From Actinobacteria bacterium OK074 (GTDB lineage: Bacteria > Actinomycetota > Actinomycetes > Streptomycetales > Streptomycetaceae): a DNA stretch of 42,761 nt. Shown piece after piece: positions 34,901 to 42,581 of the stretch (its first letter is position 1; every line of letters starts with the position of its first letter). The notes beneath the pieces are model-generated. The model did no database searches, was not told the origin of the DNA, and worked only from the letters and a program-made list of their open reading frames with translations. The DNA lies in assembly GCA_001298575.1 (NCBI GenBank), contig LJCV01000289.1, positions 1-42,761 of the forward strand. The letters run 5' to 3'. A program made the position numbers and the translations under genes.

Positions 34901-35566
34901 ATGGCGTCGTACGCGCGACTCGGTGAACTCCTCGTGCCCGCGAGCACCGTGCTGCTCACCGTCGAGTGCCAGCGGGGTGTCGTCGGTCCCGGCAGCGCGC
35001 TGCCCGAACTCGCCGCGGAGGCAAGGGAGTCGGGCGCACTCGGCAACGTGGCCCGACTGGTGGCCGCCGCGCACGACAGCGGCGTCCAGGTGGTGCACGC
35101 GATTGCCGAACGCCGCCCCGACGGCCGGGGCGCCAGCCGCAACGCCCGCCTCTTCCATGCGGCCGAACGCCTGCCCGTACAGCAGGTGTCGGGCACGGCG
35201 GCCGTCCGCGTCGCCCCGCCCATCGAGGTCCGGGACGAGGACGTCGTCGTCCGACGGCTGCACGGTCTGTCGCCGCTCGCGGGCACCGAGGTCGACGCGC
35301 TGCTGCGCAACCTCGGCTGCCGCACGCTGGTCGTGACCGGGGTCTCCGCCAACGTGGCCGTGCCCAACGCCGTGTTCGACGCCGTCAACCACGGCTACAC
35401 CGTCGTCGTGCCCGGGGACGCCATCGCGGGGGTGCCCTCGGAGTACACCCCCGCGATGATCCGCAACACGCTCGCGTTGGTCGCCACGGTCGCGACCACG
35501 GACGAGGTGCTGGCCTGTCTCGGTCGCCCGGACCGGGAGAGCCCGCCGGACGTCACGCGAGGGTGA
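34901..35566 (+). CDS. Isochorismatase-fold (cysteine hydrolase-like) protein without the usual triad
   Basis: The protein has 221 residues and an isochorismatase-like alpha/beta fold (STVLLTVECQRG, LVAAAHDSGVQVVHAI, RTLVVTGVSANVAVPNAVFD, VVVPGDAIAG). The catalytic Asp-Lys-Cys of active members is not visible: the Asp position is Glu22, the Lys position reads Arg118/Arg119, and the nucleophile position in TGVSANVAV is Ala153. It belongs to a group that keeps the fold, and may bind ligands or use different residues. ATG 34901 follows AGGGGG at five bases. The 3' end overlaps the Rieske gene by 14 bp, tail to tail. Confidence 0.85.
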   Translation: MASYARLGELLVPASTVLLTVECQRGVVGPGSALPELAAEARESGALGNVARLVAAAHDSGVQVVHAIAERRPDGRGASRNARLFHAAERLPVQQVSGTAAVRVAPPIEVRDEDVVVRRLHGLSPLAGTEVDALLRNLGCRTLVVTGVSANVAVPNAVFDAVNHGYTVVVPGDAIAGVPSEYTPAMIRNTLALVATVATTDEVLACLGRPDRESPPDVTRG

Positions 35567-36062
35567 TCGAGTCCCCGCTCACGGTGATGTTCTCGGCGGG
35601 CAGCGGCTGGGTCGCCGGGCCCGTCTTCACGCTGCCGTCGGCGATGGAGAAGTGGCTGCCGTGACAGGGGCAGACGATCTCCTCGCTGGCGATGCTGGTC
35701 ACCGCGCAGCCCGCGTGGGTGCACTTGGACGAGAACGCCTTGAACGTACCGGCCGTCGGCTGGGTGACCACCACGCCCTGGTCGGCGAAGATCTTGCCGC
35801 CGCCCTCGGGGATGTCGGCGGTCTTGGCGAGGACGGTGCCGCCCGCGACGGCCGAGGCGCTGGCGCTCGCGCTGCCGCCGGTGGTCGAGCCGGCGGTCGT
35901 GTCGCTGTTGCTGGTGGTGCTGGTGTCGCCGACGGAGCTGGACGCGTCGTCGTCCGAACTTCCGCACGCGGTCAGCGCGACGGCGAGTCCCGTCGCGCCG
36001 ACCGCTGCCATGACGGTGCGGCGGGCCGGTGCCGAGACGGGGTGGAGCGAATCGCTGGTCAT
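35553..36062 (-). CDS. Rieske [2Fe-2S] lipoprotein
   Basis: A 169-residue secreted Rieske protein. Residues 12-33 are a Tat-like signal (ARRTVMAAVGATGLAVALTAC) with the lipobox Cys33, followed by a Ser/Thr/Ala linker to about residue 75. The Rieske motif is complete: C114-x-H116 with C119 (CTHAGC) and C131-x-x-H134 with C133 (CPCHGSHF), C119 and C133 forming the usual disulfide. It probably carries electrons on the outer face of the membrane; no partner redox enzyme is adjacent. ATG 36062 has GAAGGGA about nine bases upstream. Confidence 0.94.
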   Translation of the reverse strand: MTSDSLHPVSAPARRTVMAAVGATGLAVALTACGSSDDDASSSVGDTSTTSNSDTTAGSTTGGSASASASAVAGGTVLAKTADIPEGGGKIFADQGVVVTQPTAGTFKAFSSKCTHAGCAVTSIASEEIVCPCHGSHFSIADGSVKTGPATQPLPAENITVSGDSITLA

Positions 36063-36228
36063 GCTGCCGTTCCCTTCCAGATGGTGTTTCGTGGATCTGC
36101 ACGGGGGTACGGCCGGTGCGTGCGCGCCGTTCAGACGCCGTCCATTTCTTGACATCCTCAAAACCGGAGGCGCGCACGTGGTCACCGGCGGTGCCCGAGC
36201 GCTGTTGCTACACGACTAACCTGGGAAA

Positions 36229-36987
36229 ATGCTCAACGTTGTGACCGCGACCCGCTACATCACGCCAATGCGTGAAGGGGGCTCGCTGCCGGGGCTCGTC
36301 GAGGCCGACGACCTGGAGACCTACGTCCTCAAGTTCACCGGCGCCGCGCAGGGCCGCAAGACGCTCGTCGCCGAGGTCGTCTGCGGCGAACTCGCCCGCC
36401 GCTTGGGCCTGCGGGTGCCCCGACTGGCCGCCGTCGGCCTCGATCCGGTGCTCGGCCTCGGTGAACCCGAGCCGCAGGTACAGGAGTTGCTCAAGACGAG
36501 CGGCGGACTCAACCTCGGCATGGCCTTCTTGAGCCGCGCGCTCGGCTTCGACCCGCTCGCGTTCGGGGTGAGCGCCGCGGAGGCCGGGCGGATCGTCTGG
36601 TTCGACGCGCTCGTCAACAACGTCGACCGCTCGTGGCGCAATCCCAACCTCCTGATGCGCGACGGCGAGCTGTGGCTCATCGACCACGGCGCCACCATGA
36701 TCTGGCACCACAACTGGCCCTCCGCCCAGACGTCCGCCGCCCGGCCCTACGACGCCTCCGACCACGCCCTGGCGCCCTTCGCCCCGGACGTCGCGACCGC
36801 CGCGGCCGAGCTGGCGCCACTGGTCACCGGCGAACTCCTGGCCCAGGTGACCGCCGAGATCCCCGACGAATGGCTCAGGGACGAACCCGGCTTCGACACA
36901 CCGGACGACCTCCGACGCGCGTACGCCGCACCACTGCTCACGCGCGCGCGGGGCATCCACGAGAACATCAAGGGAGTGGCCGCGTGA
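36229..36987 (+). CDS. HipA-like kinase domain protein
   Basis: A 252-residue protein resembling the kinase core of HipA. YVLKF gives the ATP-binding Lys35; residues 129-143 (VNNVDRSWRNPNLLM) hold the catalytic Asp133 and Asn138/Asn140; LIDHGAT gives the metal Asp152. It lacks the N-terminal subdomain of E. coli HipA and no HipB-like antitoxin is present. It is followed by a DUF3037 gene whose GTG overlaps its stop by four bases. This pair is conserved in many bacteria, in my memory, but its role is unsettled. ATG 36229 follows GGGAAA. Confidence 0.88.
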   Translation: MLNVVTATRYITPMREGGSLPGLVEADDLETYVLKFTGAAQGRKTLVAEVVCGELARRLGLRVPRLAAVGLDPVLGLGEPEPQVQELLKTSGGLNLGMAFLSRALGFDPLAFGVSAAEAGRIVWFDALVNNVDRSWRNPNLLMRDGELWLIDHGATMIWHHNWPSAQTSAARPYDASDHALAPFAPDVATAAAELAPLVTGELLAQVTAEIPDEWLRDEPGFDTPDDLRRAYAAPLLTRARGIHENIKGVAA

Positions 36988-37367
36988 GCGCGCGCGACGT
37001 CTTCGAGTACGCGCTGCTGCGCGTGGTGCCGCGGGTCGAGCGCGGTGAATGTTTCAACGCGGGAGTACTGGTGTACTGCCGCGCGCGGTCCTTCGTCGTC
37101 GCCCGTACGCAGCTGGACGAGCGGAAGCTGCTCGCCCTGGACCCGGGGGCGGACGTGGCCGCCGTACGGTCGGCGCTCGGTGCCGTCGAGGGGGTGTGCG
37201 CGGGGGGCTCGGCGGCCGGGCAGGCGGCTGTCGACGATGCCGGGCGCCGGTTCCGCTGGCTGATCGCACCTCGCTCGACGGTTGTCCAGCCGGGGCCCGT
37301 GCACACCGGACTCACCGCGGATCCGGCGGCGGAGGCGGAACGGCTGCTCGATCTGCTGGTGCGTTAG
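36984..37367 (+). CDS. DUF3037 domain protein
   Basis: A 127-residue protein beginning FEYALLRVVPRVERGECFNAGVL, which is typical of DUF3037, followed by FVVARTQLDERKL and FRWLIAPRSTVVQPGPVH. It is translated from GTG 36984, overlapping the HipA-like stop (GTGA), with AAGGGAG upstream. Coupling indicates a functional partnership with the kinase: substrate, inhibitor or complex partner. Its 3' end overlaps the next, convergent gene by four bases. Confidence 0.9.
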   Translation: MSARDVFEYALLRVVPRVERGECFNAGVLVYCRARSFVVARTQLDERKLLALDPGADVAAVRSALGAVEGVCAGGSAAGQAAVDDAGRRFRWLIAPRSTVVQPGPVHTGLTADPAAEAERLLDLLVR

Positions 37368-38281
37368 CAGGACGTGGTGTCGTCGGCGTAGTGGCCCTTG
37401 CCGATGTCCTCGACCAGCGTCGGGTGCGCCGGGGCCCAGCCGAGCCGTTGCCGCGTCAACGCGCTCGACGTCGGGTTGTCCAGGGTCACCGCCAGGCCGA
37501 GGTAGCCGAAGTGGTCGCCGGCCTCCTGGGCGGTGATGCCGCGCGTGGGGACGTCCAGGCTGCGGCCGACGGCCTCGGCGATCTCCCGGAACGGGACGCC
37601 TTCCTCGGCGACCGCGTGGACCCGTGCGCCGGGTTCGGCGGACTCCAGGGCCAGCCGGAACAGGTGGGCCGCGTCCGAGCGGTGCACCGCGGGCCACCGG
37701 TTCGCCCCGTCGCCGACGTACGCCGACACCCCCCGCTGCCGGGCGACGGCGGTGAGCAGGGCCAGGAAGCCCTTCGCGTCCCCCTCGCCGTGCACGGTCG
37801 GCGCCAGCCGGACGGCGACGGCACGCACCCCCTGGCGGGCCAGCGCGGGCAGGCTCTGCTCGGTCCTGATCCGCGTGCCGCCGATAGGTTCCGGGACCAA
37901 GGGGTCCTCCTCTGTACCGAGGCGGCCCGGAGCGAGCGCCAGCGTGCCGGACGCGACGACCAGCGGCCTGCCGGTGCCCTCCAGGGCCGCCCCCAGCGCC
38001 TGTACGGCCCGGAACTCGGTCCGCACCGACGCGGCCCGGTCCACGCTCTGCGAGCCGATGGTGAACGCCGTGTGGACGACGCCCTCCGCGGCGGCCGCCG
38101 CCACCCGCAGGCTGTCCAGATCGTCCAGGTGGCCGCGGTGCACCCCGACCCCGACGGCCCGCAGCCGCACCGCCGCGGCCTCCGAACGCGCCAGACCGAC
38201 GACCTCGTGGCCCGCCCCGACCAGCTCGCGGACGACGGCGGATCCGATGTATCCGGTGGCTCCGGTGACGAAAACGCGCAC
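37364..38281 (-). CDS. NAD-dependent epimerase/dehydratase-like SDR
   Basis: A 305-residue extended short-chain dehydrogenase. The Rossmann motif VRVFVTGATGYIGSAVVREL opens the protein, VVHTAFTIG is the next strand, and the family end LGWAPAHPTLVEDI is present. The usual Tyr-x3-Lys is not obvious at the expected place; the region reads GGTRIRTEQSL. Activity may therefore be atypical. GTG 38281 has GGGAG eight bases upstream, while the frame to 38374 is unlikely. It is divergent from a LysR gene, its likely regulator. Confidence 0.87.
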   Translation of the reverse strand: MRVFVTGATGYIGSAVVRELVGAGHEVVGLARSEAAAVRLRAVGVGVHRGHLDDLDSLRVAAAAAEGVVHTAFTIGSQSVDRAASVRTEFRAVQALGAALEGTGRPLVVASGTLALAPGRLGTEEDPLVPEPIGGTRIRTEQSLPALARQGVRAVAVRLAPTVHGEGDAKGFLALLTAVARQRGVSAYVGDGANRWPAVHRSDAAHLFRLALESAEPGARVHAVAEEGVPFREIAEAVGRSLDVPTRGITAQEAGDHFGYLGLAVTLDNPTSSALTRQRLGWAPAHPTLVEDIGKGHYADDTTSC

Positions 38282-38427
38282 GGTCGGTTCTCCCAAGTCC
38301 TCGCGGTCGGACCGCAGTTGAATGTTCCCGGTCCGTGCCGACCACGCTAGGAGCGGTCCGGGCCGGGCGTCCAAGTCCCGTTCCGCGCGCGCTGATACGC
38401 ATCGGGCATCACGCGTACAGTGACCGC

Positions 38428-39351
38428 ATGGTCCAGCCGTACCTCGGCCCTCCGGCGCCCTCCACGACCGATCTCGACCTGCGTCTGGTGCGGTACTTCA
38501 CCTCCGTCGCCGAACACGGGAACTTCCGCCGGGCCGCCGACGCCCTGCACATCGCCCAACCGTCGCTGAGCCGCCAGATCCAGCGGCTCGAAGACCGGCT
38601 GGGCGTGCGGCTGTTCGAGCGCGACCGGCAGGGCAGCCGCCTCACCGAGGCCGGGCTGACCTTCCTGCCGCAGGCGCGGGACCTCCTGCTGCTGGCCCAC
38701 CGCGCCACGGCCACCACCCGCGCCGCAGGGCGGCTGCCCGCGGGCTTCACGGTCGGGTACACCGGCGACCTCCGGGCGACCGGCCTGGTGCGCGGAGTGC
38801 GCGACGCGTACCCCGCCACCGAGGTACGGGCGGTGCACATCGGCGTCGACGACGTCCGGGCGGCCCTGACGGACTCGCGCGTCGACGCCGTCCTCGCCCG
38901 CGAACCGTTCCCGACGGGCGGACTGCGCGTGACGCCCCTGTACGAGGAACCGCGCGTGCTCGTGATGGCCACCGGCCACCGCCTGGCCGGGCGCCCGTCG
39001 GTCACGCTCGACGACTTCGCCGACGAGATCCTCATCGGCTACCCCGACCCCGCCTACGACGCCTTCTGGCGGCTGGACCCCCGCCCGGACGGCCGTCCCG
39101 CGCCCGCCGGGCCGGTGGTGTCCGGCGCCCAGGACAAGCTGGAACTCGTCGCCGACCGGCAGGCCCTGGCCCTCGCACCGGCCGGGGGCGGCTATGTCAC
39201 CCTGCGTCCCGACCTGACCGCCGTACCGGTCGAAGGGATCGCGCCGTGCCGGGTCGCGCTGGCGACGCGGGGGCAGGACGACCGCGAGATCACCGCCACG
39301 GCCGTCGCACTCGCCACGCGCGCGTGGCGCGGGTCCGGCCGCCCCGGGTGA
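38428..39351 (+). CDS. LysR family transcriptional regulator
   Basis: A 307-residue regulator. The DNA-binding region (residues about 17-75) reads LRLVRYFTSVAEHGNFRRAA, then IAQPSLSRQIQRLEDRLGVRLFERDRQGSRL. The effector domain starts at FTVGYTGDL. ATG 38428 lacks a strong Shine-Dalgarno and may be near-leaderless. Divergent placement with the epimerase-like gene, 146 bp away, suggests regulation of that gene. Confidence 0.92.
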   Translation: MVQPYLGPPAPSTTDLDLRLVRYFTSVAEHGNFRRAADALHIAQPSLSRQIQRLEDRLGVRLFERDRQGSRLTEAGLTFLPQARDLLLLAHRATATTRAAGRLPAGFTVGYTGDLRATGLVRGVRDAYPATEVRAVHIGVDDVRAALTDSRVDAVLAREPFPTGGLRVTPLYEEPRVLVMATGHRLAGRPSVTLDDFADEILIGYPDPAYDAFWRLDPRPDGRPAPAGPVVSGAQDKLELVADRQALALAPAGGGYVTLRPDLTAVPVEGIAPCRVALATRGQDDREITATAVALATRAWRGSGRPG

Positions 39352-39392
39352 CGCGTTCGGCGGGGAATCGATCACACGCGCGGGGCGTGCCG

Positions 39393-39422
39393 TTGACACC
39401 GGGTGCCAGGGGCTTCTAGCGT
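39393..39422 (+). promoter_or_regulatory. Sigma70-like promoter of the fabG operon
   Basis: TTGACA at 39393-39398 and TAGCGT at 39417-39422 are separated by 18 bases, a fair match to HrdB-type promoters. It is about 80 bases upstream of the first SDR gene. Confidence 0.65.
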
Positions 39423-39438
39423 CACGTCTGCTGGAGGT

Positions 39439-39456
39439 ACTAAGCGGTCGCTCATT
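39439..39456. promoter_or_regulatory. Candidate TetR-type operator downstream of the promoter
   Basis: aCTAAGCG-GT-CGCTCAtt is a near-palindrome (TAAGCG at 39441-39446 and CGCTCA at 39449-39454). Elements of this shape are used by TetR-family repressors of fatty-acid-type genes in actinobacteria. Sitting just downstream of the -10, it would block transcription. The cognate repressor is not in the window. Confidence 0.5.
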
Positions 39457-39502
39457 TGTGGGCGGGCCGCCGGGCCGCACCCCAAGGGCGAGGAGAGCAG
39501 CA

Positions 39503-40264
39503 ATGTCCACCACTGAGCAGCGGGTCGCCGTCGTCACCGGCGCCGCGCGCGGCATCGGTGCCGCGGTCGCCGTACGACTGGCCGCCGAGGGCCGCGCGGT
39601 CGCGGTCATCGACCTCGACGAGGCCGCGTGCAAGGACACCGTGGAGAAGATCACCGCCGCAGGTGGCCGGGCGCTCGCCGTCGGCGCGGACGTGTCCGAC
39701 GAGGCCCAGGTCGAGGCGGCGATCACGCGCGTGGCCGAGGAACTGGGCGCGCCCACCATCCTCGTCAACAACGCGGGCGTGCTCCGCGACAACCTGCTGT
39801 TCAAGATGAGCGCCTCCGACTGGGACACCGTCCTGAACGTGCACCTGCGCGGCGCGTTCCTGGTCACGCGTGCGTGTCAGAAGTACATGGTGGACGCCAA
39901 GTTCGGCCGGATCGTCAACCTGTCCTCGTCCTCCGCGCTCGGCAACCGCGGCCAGGCCAACTACTCCGCCGCCAAGGCCGGCATGCAGGGCCTCACCAAG
40001 ACCCTCGCCATCGAACTGGGCAAGTTCGGCGTCACCGCCAACGCCGTCGCCCCCGGCTTCATCGCCACCGACATGACCAAGGCCACCGCCGACCGCGTCG
40101 GCATGGACTTCGACGAGTTCAAGAAGGCCGCCGCGGGCGCCATCCCCGTCCAGCGCGTCGGCGAGCCGGACGACATCGCCAACGCCATCGCCTTCTTCAC
40201 CGGCGAGGCGGCCGGATTCGTCTCCGGCCAGGTGCTGTACGTCGCCGGCGGACCGCTCGACTAG
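39503..40264 (+). CDS. fabG: FabG-like 3-oxoacyl-ACP reductase / SDR
   Basis: A 253-residue classical SDR. The NADP motif TGAARGIGAA starts at residue 12, NNAG at 89-92, and the catalytic Ser (about 141-143), Tyr154 and Lys158 in NLSSSSALGNRGQANYSAAK are intact. It ends in GFVSGQVLYVAGG. The strong Shine-Dalgarno GGAG at about 39492 fits ATG 39503. It is followed by a second FabG-like gene after a duplicated RBS. Chromosomal position beside ung matches my memory of streptomycete fabG paralogues; the acyl substrate is not certain. Confidence 0.92.
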   Translation: MSTTEQRVAVVTGAARGIGAAVAVRLAAEGRAVAVIDLDEAACKDTVEKITAAGGRALAVGADVSDEAQVEAAITRVAEELGAPTILVNNAGVLRDNLLFKMSASDWDTVLNVHLRGAFLVTRACQKYMVDAKFGRIVNLSSSSALGNRGQANYSAAKAGMQGLTKTLAIELGKFGVTANAVAPGFIATDMTKATADRVGMDFDEFKKAAAGAIPVQRVGEPDDIANAIAFFTGEAAGFVSGQVLYVAGGPLD

Positions 40265-40296
40265 GACCCGAGGAACAGTTAGGACCCGAGGAACAG
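40262..40296 (+). repeat. Tandem duplication of stop codon and Shine-Dalgarno
   Basis: TAGGACCCGAGGAACAG occurs at 40262-40278 and again at 40280-40296 (period 18). The first copy includes the stop codon of the first fabG-like gene, and each copy carries GAGGAA. The second copy is eight bases before the next ATG. Confidence 0.95.
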
Positions 40297-40300
40297 CCAT

Positions 40301-41062
40301 ATGAGCACGCTTCCCGAACTCTCCGGCCAGGTCGCCGTCGTCACCGGCGCCAGCCGCGGCATCGGCTACGCCGTCGCCGAGGCCCTCGTCGCCCGCGGCG
40401 ACCGGGTCTGCATCACCGCCCGCGGCGAGGACGCCCTCAAGGAGGCCGTCGAACAGCTCGGCCCCGAGCGGGTCATCGGCGTCGCCGGCAAGGCCCACGA
40501 CGAGGCCCACCAGGCGGCCGTCGTCGCGGCCACGATGGAGGCATTCGGCCGCGTCGACCACCTGGTCAACAACGCCGGTACGAACCCGGTGTTCGGCCCC
40601 ATCGCCGACCTCGACCTGAACGTCGCGCGCAAGGTCTTCGAGACCAACGTCATCTCCGCGCTCGGCTTCGCCCAGCAGACCTGGAAGGCGTGGCAGTCCG
40701 GCCACGGCGGCACCATCGTCAACATCTCCTCCCTCGCCGGGATCTCCGCCTCGCCCGGCATCGGCGCGTACGGCATCAGCAAGGCCGCGATGATCAACCT
40801 GACCGCGCAGCTGGCGCACGAGTTCGCGCCCGGCGTACGGGTCAACACCATCGCGCCCGCCGTGGTGAAGACCAAGTTCGCCCAGGCCCTGTACGAGGGC
40901 CACGAGGCGGAGGTGGCGGCGTCGTACCCGCTCGGCCGGCTCGGCGTGCCCACGGACATCGGGGGCGTGGCCGCGTTCCTGACGTCGGAGCAGTCCGCCT
41001 GGATCACCGGGCAGACGCTCGTCGTGGACGGCGGCATCCTGCTGAACGCGGGCGTCGGCTGA
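40301..41062 (+). CDS. FabG-like short-chain dehydrogenase, second gene of the operon
   Basis: A 253-residue SDR. TGASRGIGYA begins at residue 15, NNAG at 90-93, catalytic Ser144, Tyr157 and Lys161 in NISSLAGISASPGIGAYGISK are present, and it ends in ITGQTLVVDGG. It differs enough from the first gene to be an old duplicate. ATG 40301 follows GAGGAA of the duplicated RBS. Together the two may reduce related acyl or alcohol substrates; the pathway is unknown. Confidence 0.9.
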   Translation: MSTLPELSGQVAVVTGASRGIGYAVAEALVARGDRVCITARGEDALKEAVEQLGPERVIGVAGKAHDEAHQAAVVAATMEAFGRVDHLVNNAGTNPVFGPIADLDLNVARKVFETNVISALGFAQQTWKAWQSGHGGTIVNISSLAGISASPGIGAYGISKAAMINLTAQLAHEFAPGVRVNTIAPAVVKTKFAQALYEGHEAEVAASYPLGRLGVPTDIGGVAAFLTSEQSAWITGQTLVVDGGILLNAGVG

Positions 41063-41196
41063 GCCCTGGGGCCTGTACGGTGCCCCGCCGGGACGAGGTG
41101 ATCCCGGCGGGGCACCGCTGCGTGCGAGGGCGATTGTCAGTGGTCGCCTGTAGGTTCTGTGGCCTGGAACCGACCGCACATCGTAAGGACGTTGAC

Positions 41197-41880
41197 GTGA
41201 CCGACATCGCCGTGCTGCCCCAGTCCTGGCAGGGTGTACTGGGCGACGAACTGCAGCAGCCCTACTTCAAGGAGCTGACCGAATTCGTCGAGGAGGAGCG
41301 CGACCGGGGTCCCGTCTACCCGCCGCGCGAGGAGGTCTTCGCCGCGCTGGAGGCCACCCCGTACGAGCAGGTCAAGGTGCTGATCCTCGGTCAGGACCCG
41401 TACCACGGCGAGGGCCAGGGGCACGGCCTGTGCTTCTCGGTGCGGCCGGGCGTGCGGACACCGCCGTCGCTGCGGAACATCTACAAGGAGATGCAGGCCG
41501 AACTGGGCACGCCCATCCCGGACAACGGCTACCTGATGCCGTGGGCCGAGCAGGGCGTGCTGCTGCTCAACGCGGTGCTGACCGTGCGCTCCGGCGAGGC
41601 CAACTCGCACAAGGGCAAGGGCTGGGAGCGGTTCACCGACGCCGTGATCCGCGCGGTGGCCGAGCGGCCCGACCCCGCCGTGTTCGTGCTGTGGGGCGCC
41701 TACGCCCAGAAGAAGCTCCCGCTGATCGACCAGGAGCGGCACGCCGTGGTCAAGGGCGCGCACCCCTCGCCCCTGTCGGCCAAGAAGTTCTTCGGCTCGC
41801 GGCCCTTCACCCAGATCGACGAGGCCGTCGCCCGGCAGGGCCACCGTCCGATCGACTGGACGATTCCCGACCTGGGCTGA
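41197..41880 (+). CDS. ung: Uracil-DNA glycosylase, family 1
   Basis: A 227-residue enzyme that removes uracil from DNA. Motif A GQDPYHG (Asp67 catalytic) and motif B HPSPLSAKKFFGS (His189) are intact, along with the uracil-pocket LCFSV. GTG 41197 is chosen; AAGGAC lies about eight bases upstream. It stands in its own unit, ending in a hairpin at 41903. Confidence 0.97.
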   Translation: MTDIAVLPQSWQGVLGDELQQPYFKELTEFVEEERDRGPVYPPREEVFAALEATPYEQVKVLILGQDPYHGEGQGHGLCFSVRPGVRTPPSLRNIYKEMQAELGTPIPDNGYLMPWAEQGVLLLNAVLTVRSGEANSHKGKGWERFTDAVIRAVAERPDPAVFVLWGAYAQKKLPLIDQERHAVVKGAHPSPLSAKKFFGSRPFTQIDEAVARQGHRPIDWTIPDLG

Positions 41881-41902
41881 TCCGGTCGCCGATCCGGCCC
41901 GG

Positions 41903-41924
41903 GGCCGCCCGGTTCGGGGCGGCC
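41903..41924 (+). terminator. Hairpin after ung
   Basis: GGCCGCCC at 41903-41910 pairs with GGGCGGCC at 41917-41924 around GGTTCG, shortly after the ung stop. No T tract follows. Confidence 0.7.
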
Positions 41925-41989
41925 TGAGAGGGATTGTCGGTGCCTGCCGTTAGCGTCGTCGCAGACGGGCGACGAGTGTGGAGGACGCG

Positions 41990-42520
41990 GTGACGGAGCG
42001 GCAGGACGAGGCGGCGGCGGACGCCATGATGACCAGGATCGGACAGGTCGTCATGCTGCATCACGGGGGCGACCGCGAGGAGGCCAGGGAGCGGCTGCTG
42101 GGCCTGTGGGCGGAGATCGGCGAGGACGGGGACCCGCTGCACCGCTGCACCCTGGCGCACTACCTGGCCGACACCCAGGAGGACCCCTCGGACGAACTGG
42201 CCTGGGACCTGCGGGCCCTGTCCGCGGCCGGGGAACTCACGGACGGACGGGTGGCCGCGCACCACGAGTCGCTCGCGGTGCGCGCGCTCTACCCGTCCCT
42301 CCACCTGAACCTCGCCGCCGACTACGCGAAACTCGGCCGGGACGACGCCGCCCGCAGCCACCTCCGCCGGGCCCGCGGCGCGATGGGCGACCTCGGCGAC
42401 GACGGGTACGGCGACATGATCAGGGGAGCGATCGGGCGTTTGGAGGGGGAGCTGGGGGAGTCGGGGGACTTGGGGGAGGGGGGCGGGGGAACGCCGGGGG
42501 TTCCGGGCCAACGGCCCTGA
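41990..42520 (+). CDS. TPR-like conserved hypothetical protein
   Basis: A 176-residue helical protein with two to three tetratricopeptide-like helix pairs: ARERLLGLWAEIGEDGDPLH, RCTLAHYLADTQEDP, and SLHLNLAADYAKLGRDDAARSHL. The C-terminal 30 residues are Gly-rich. Start GTG 41990 has GGAGG five bases upstream, better than the GTG at 41978. Related streptomycete proteins are of unknown function. Confidence 0.85.
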   Translation: MTERQDEAAADAMMTRIGQVVMLHHGGDREEARERLLGLWAEIGEDGDPLHRCTLAHYLADTQEDPSDELAWDLRALSAAGELTDGRVAAHHESLAVRALYPSLHLNLAADYAKLGRDDAARSHLRRARGAMGDLGDDGYGDMIRGAIGRLEGELGESGDLGEGGGGTPGVPGQRP

Positions 42521-42527
42521 GACGGCA

Positions 42528-42565
42528 GGGGTGCTGGGGTGGCGGATCCACCACCCCAACACCCC
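42528..42565. terminator. Hairpin between convergent genes
   Basis: GGGGTGCTGGGGTGG at 42528-42542 pairs with CCACCCCAACACCCC at 42551-42565, with one mismatch and an eight-base loop. It lies between the stop of the TPR-like gene and the stop of the partial minus-strand gene. Confidence 0.85.
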
Positions 42566-42581
42566 CACCCGGCCGGGTCCC

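Noticed and set aside
36229..37367. Classical HipAB toxin-antitoxin module
   Set aside because: No HipB-like helix-turn-helix gene and the kinase lacks the HipA N-terminal subdomain.
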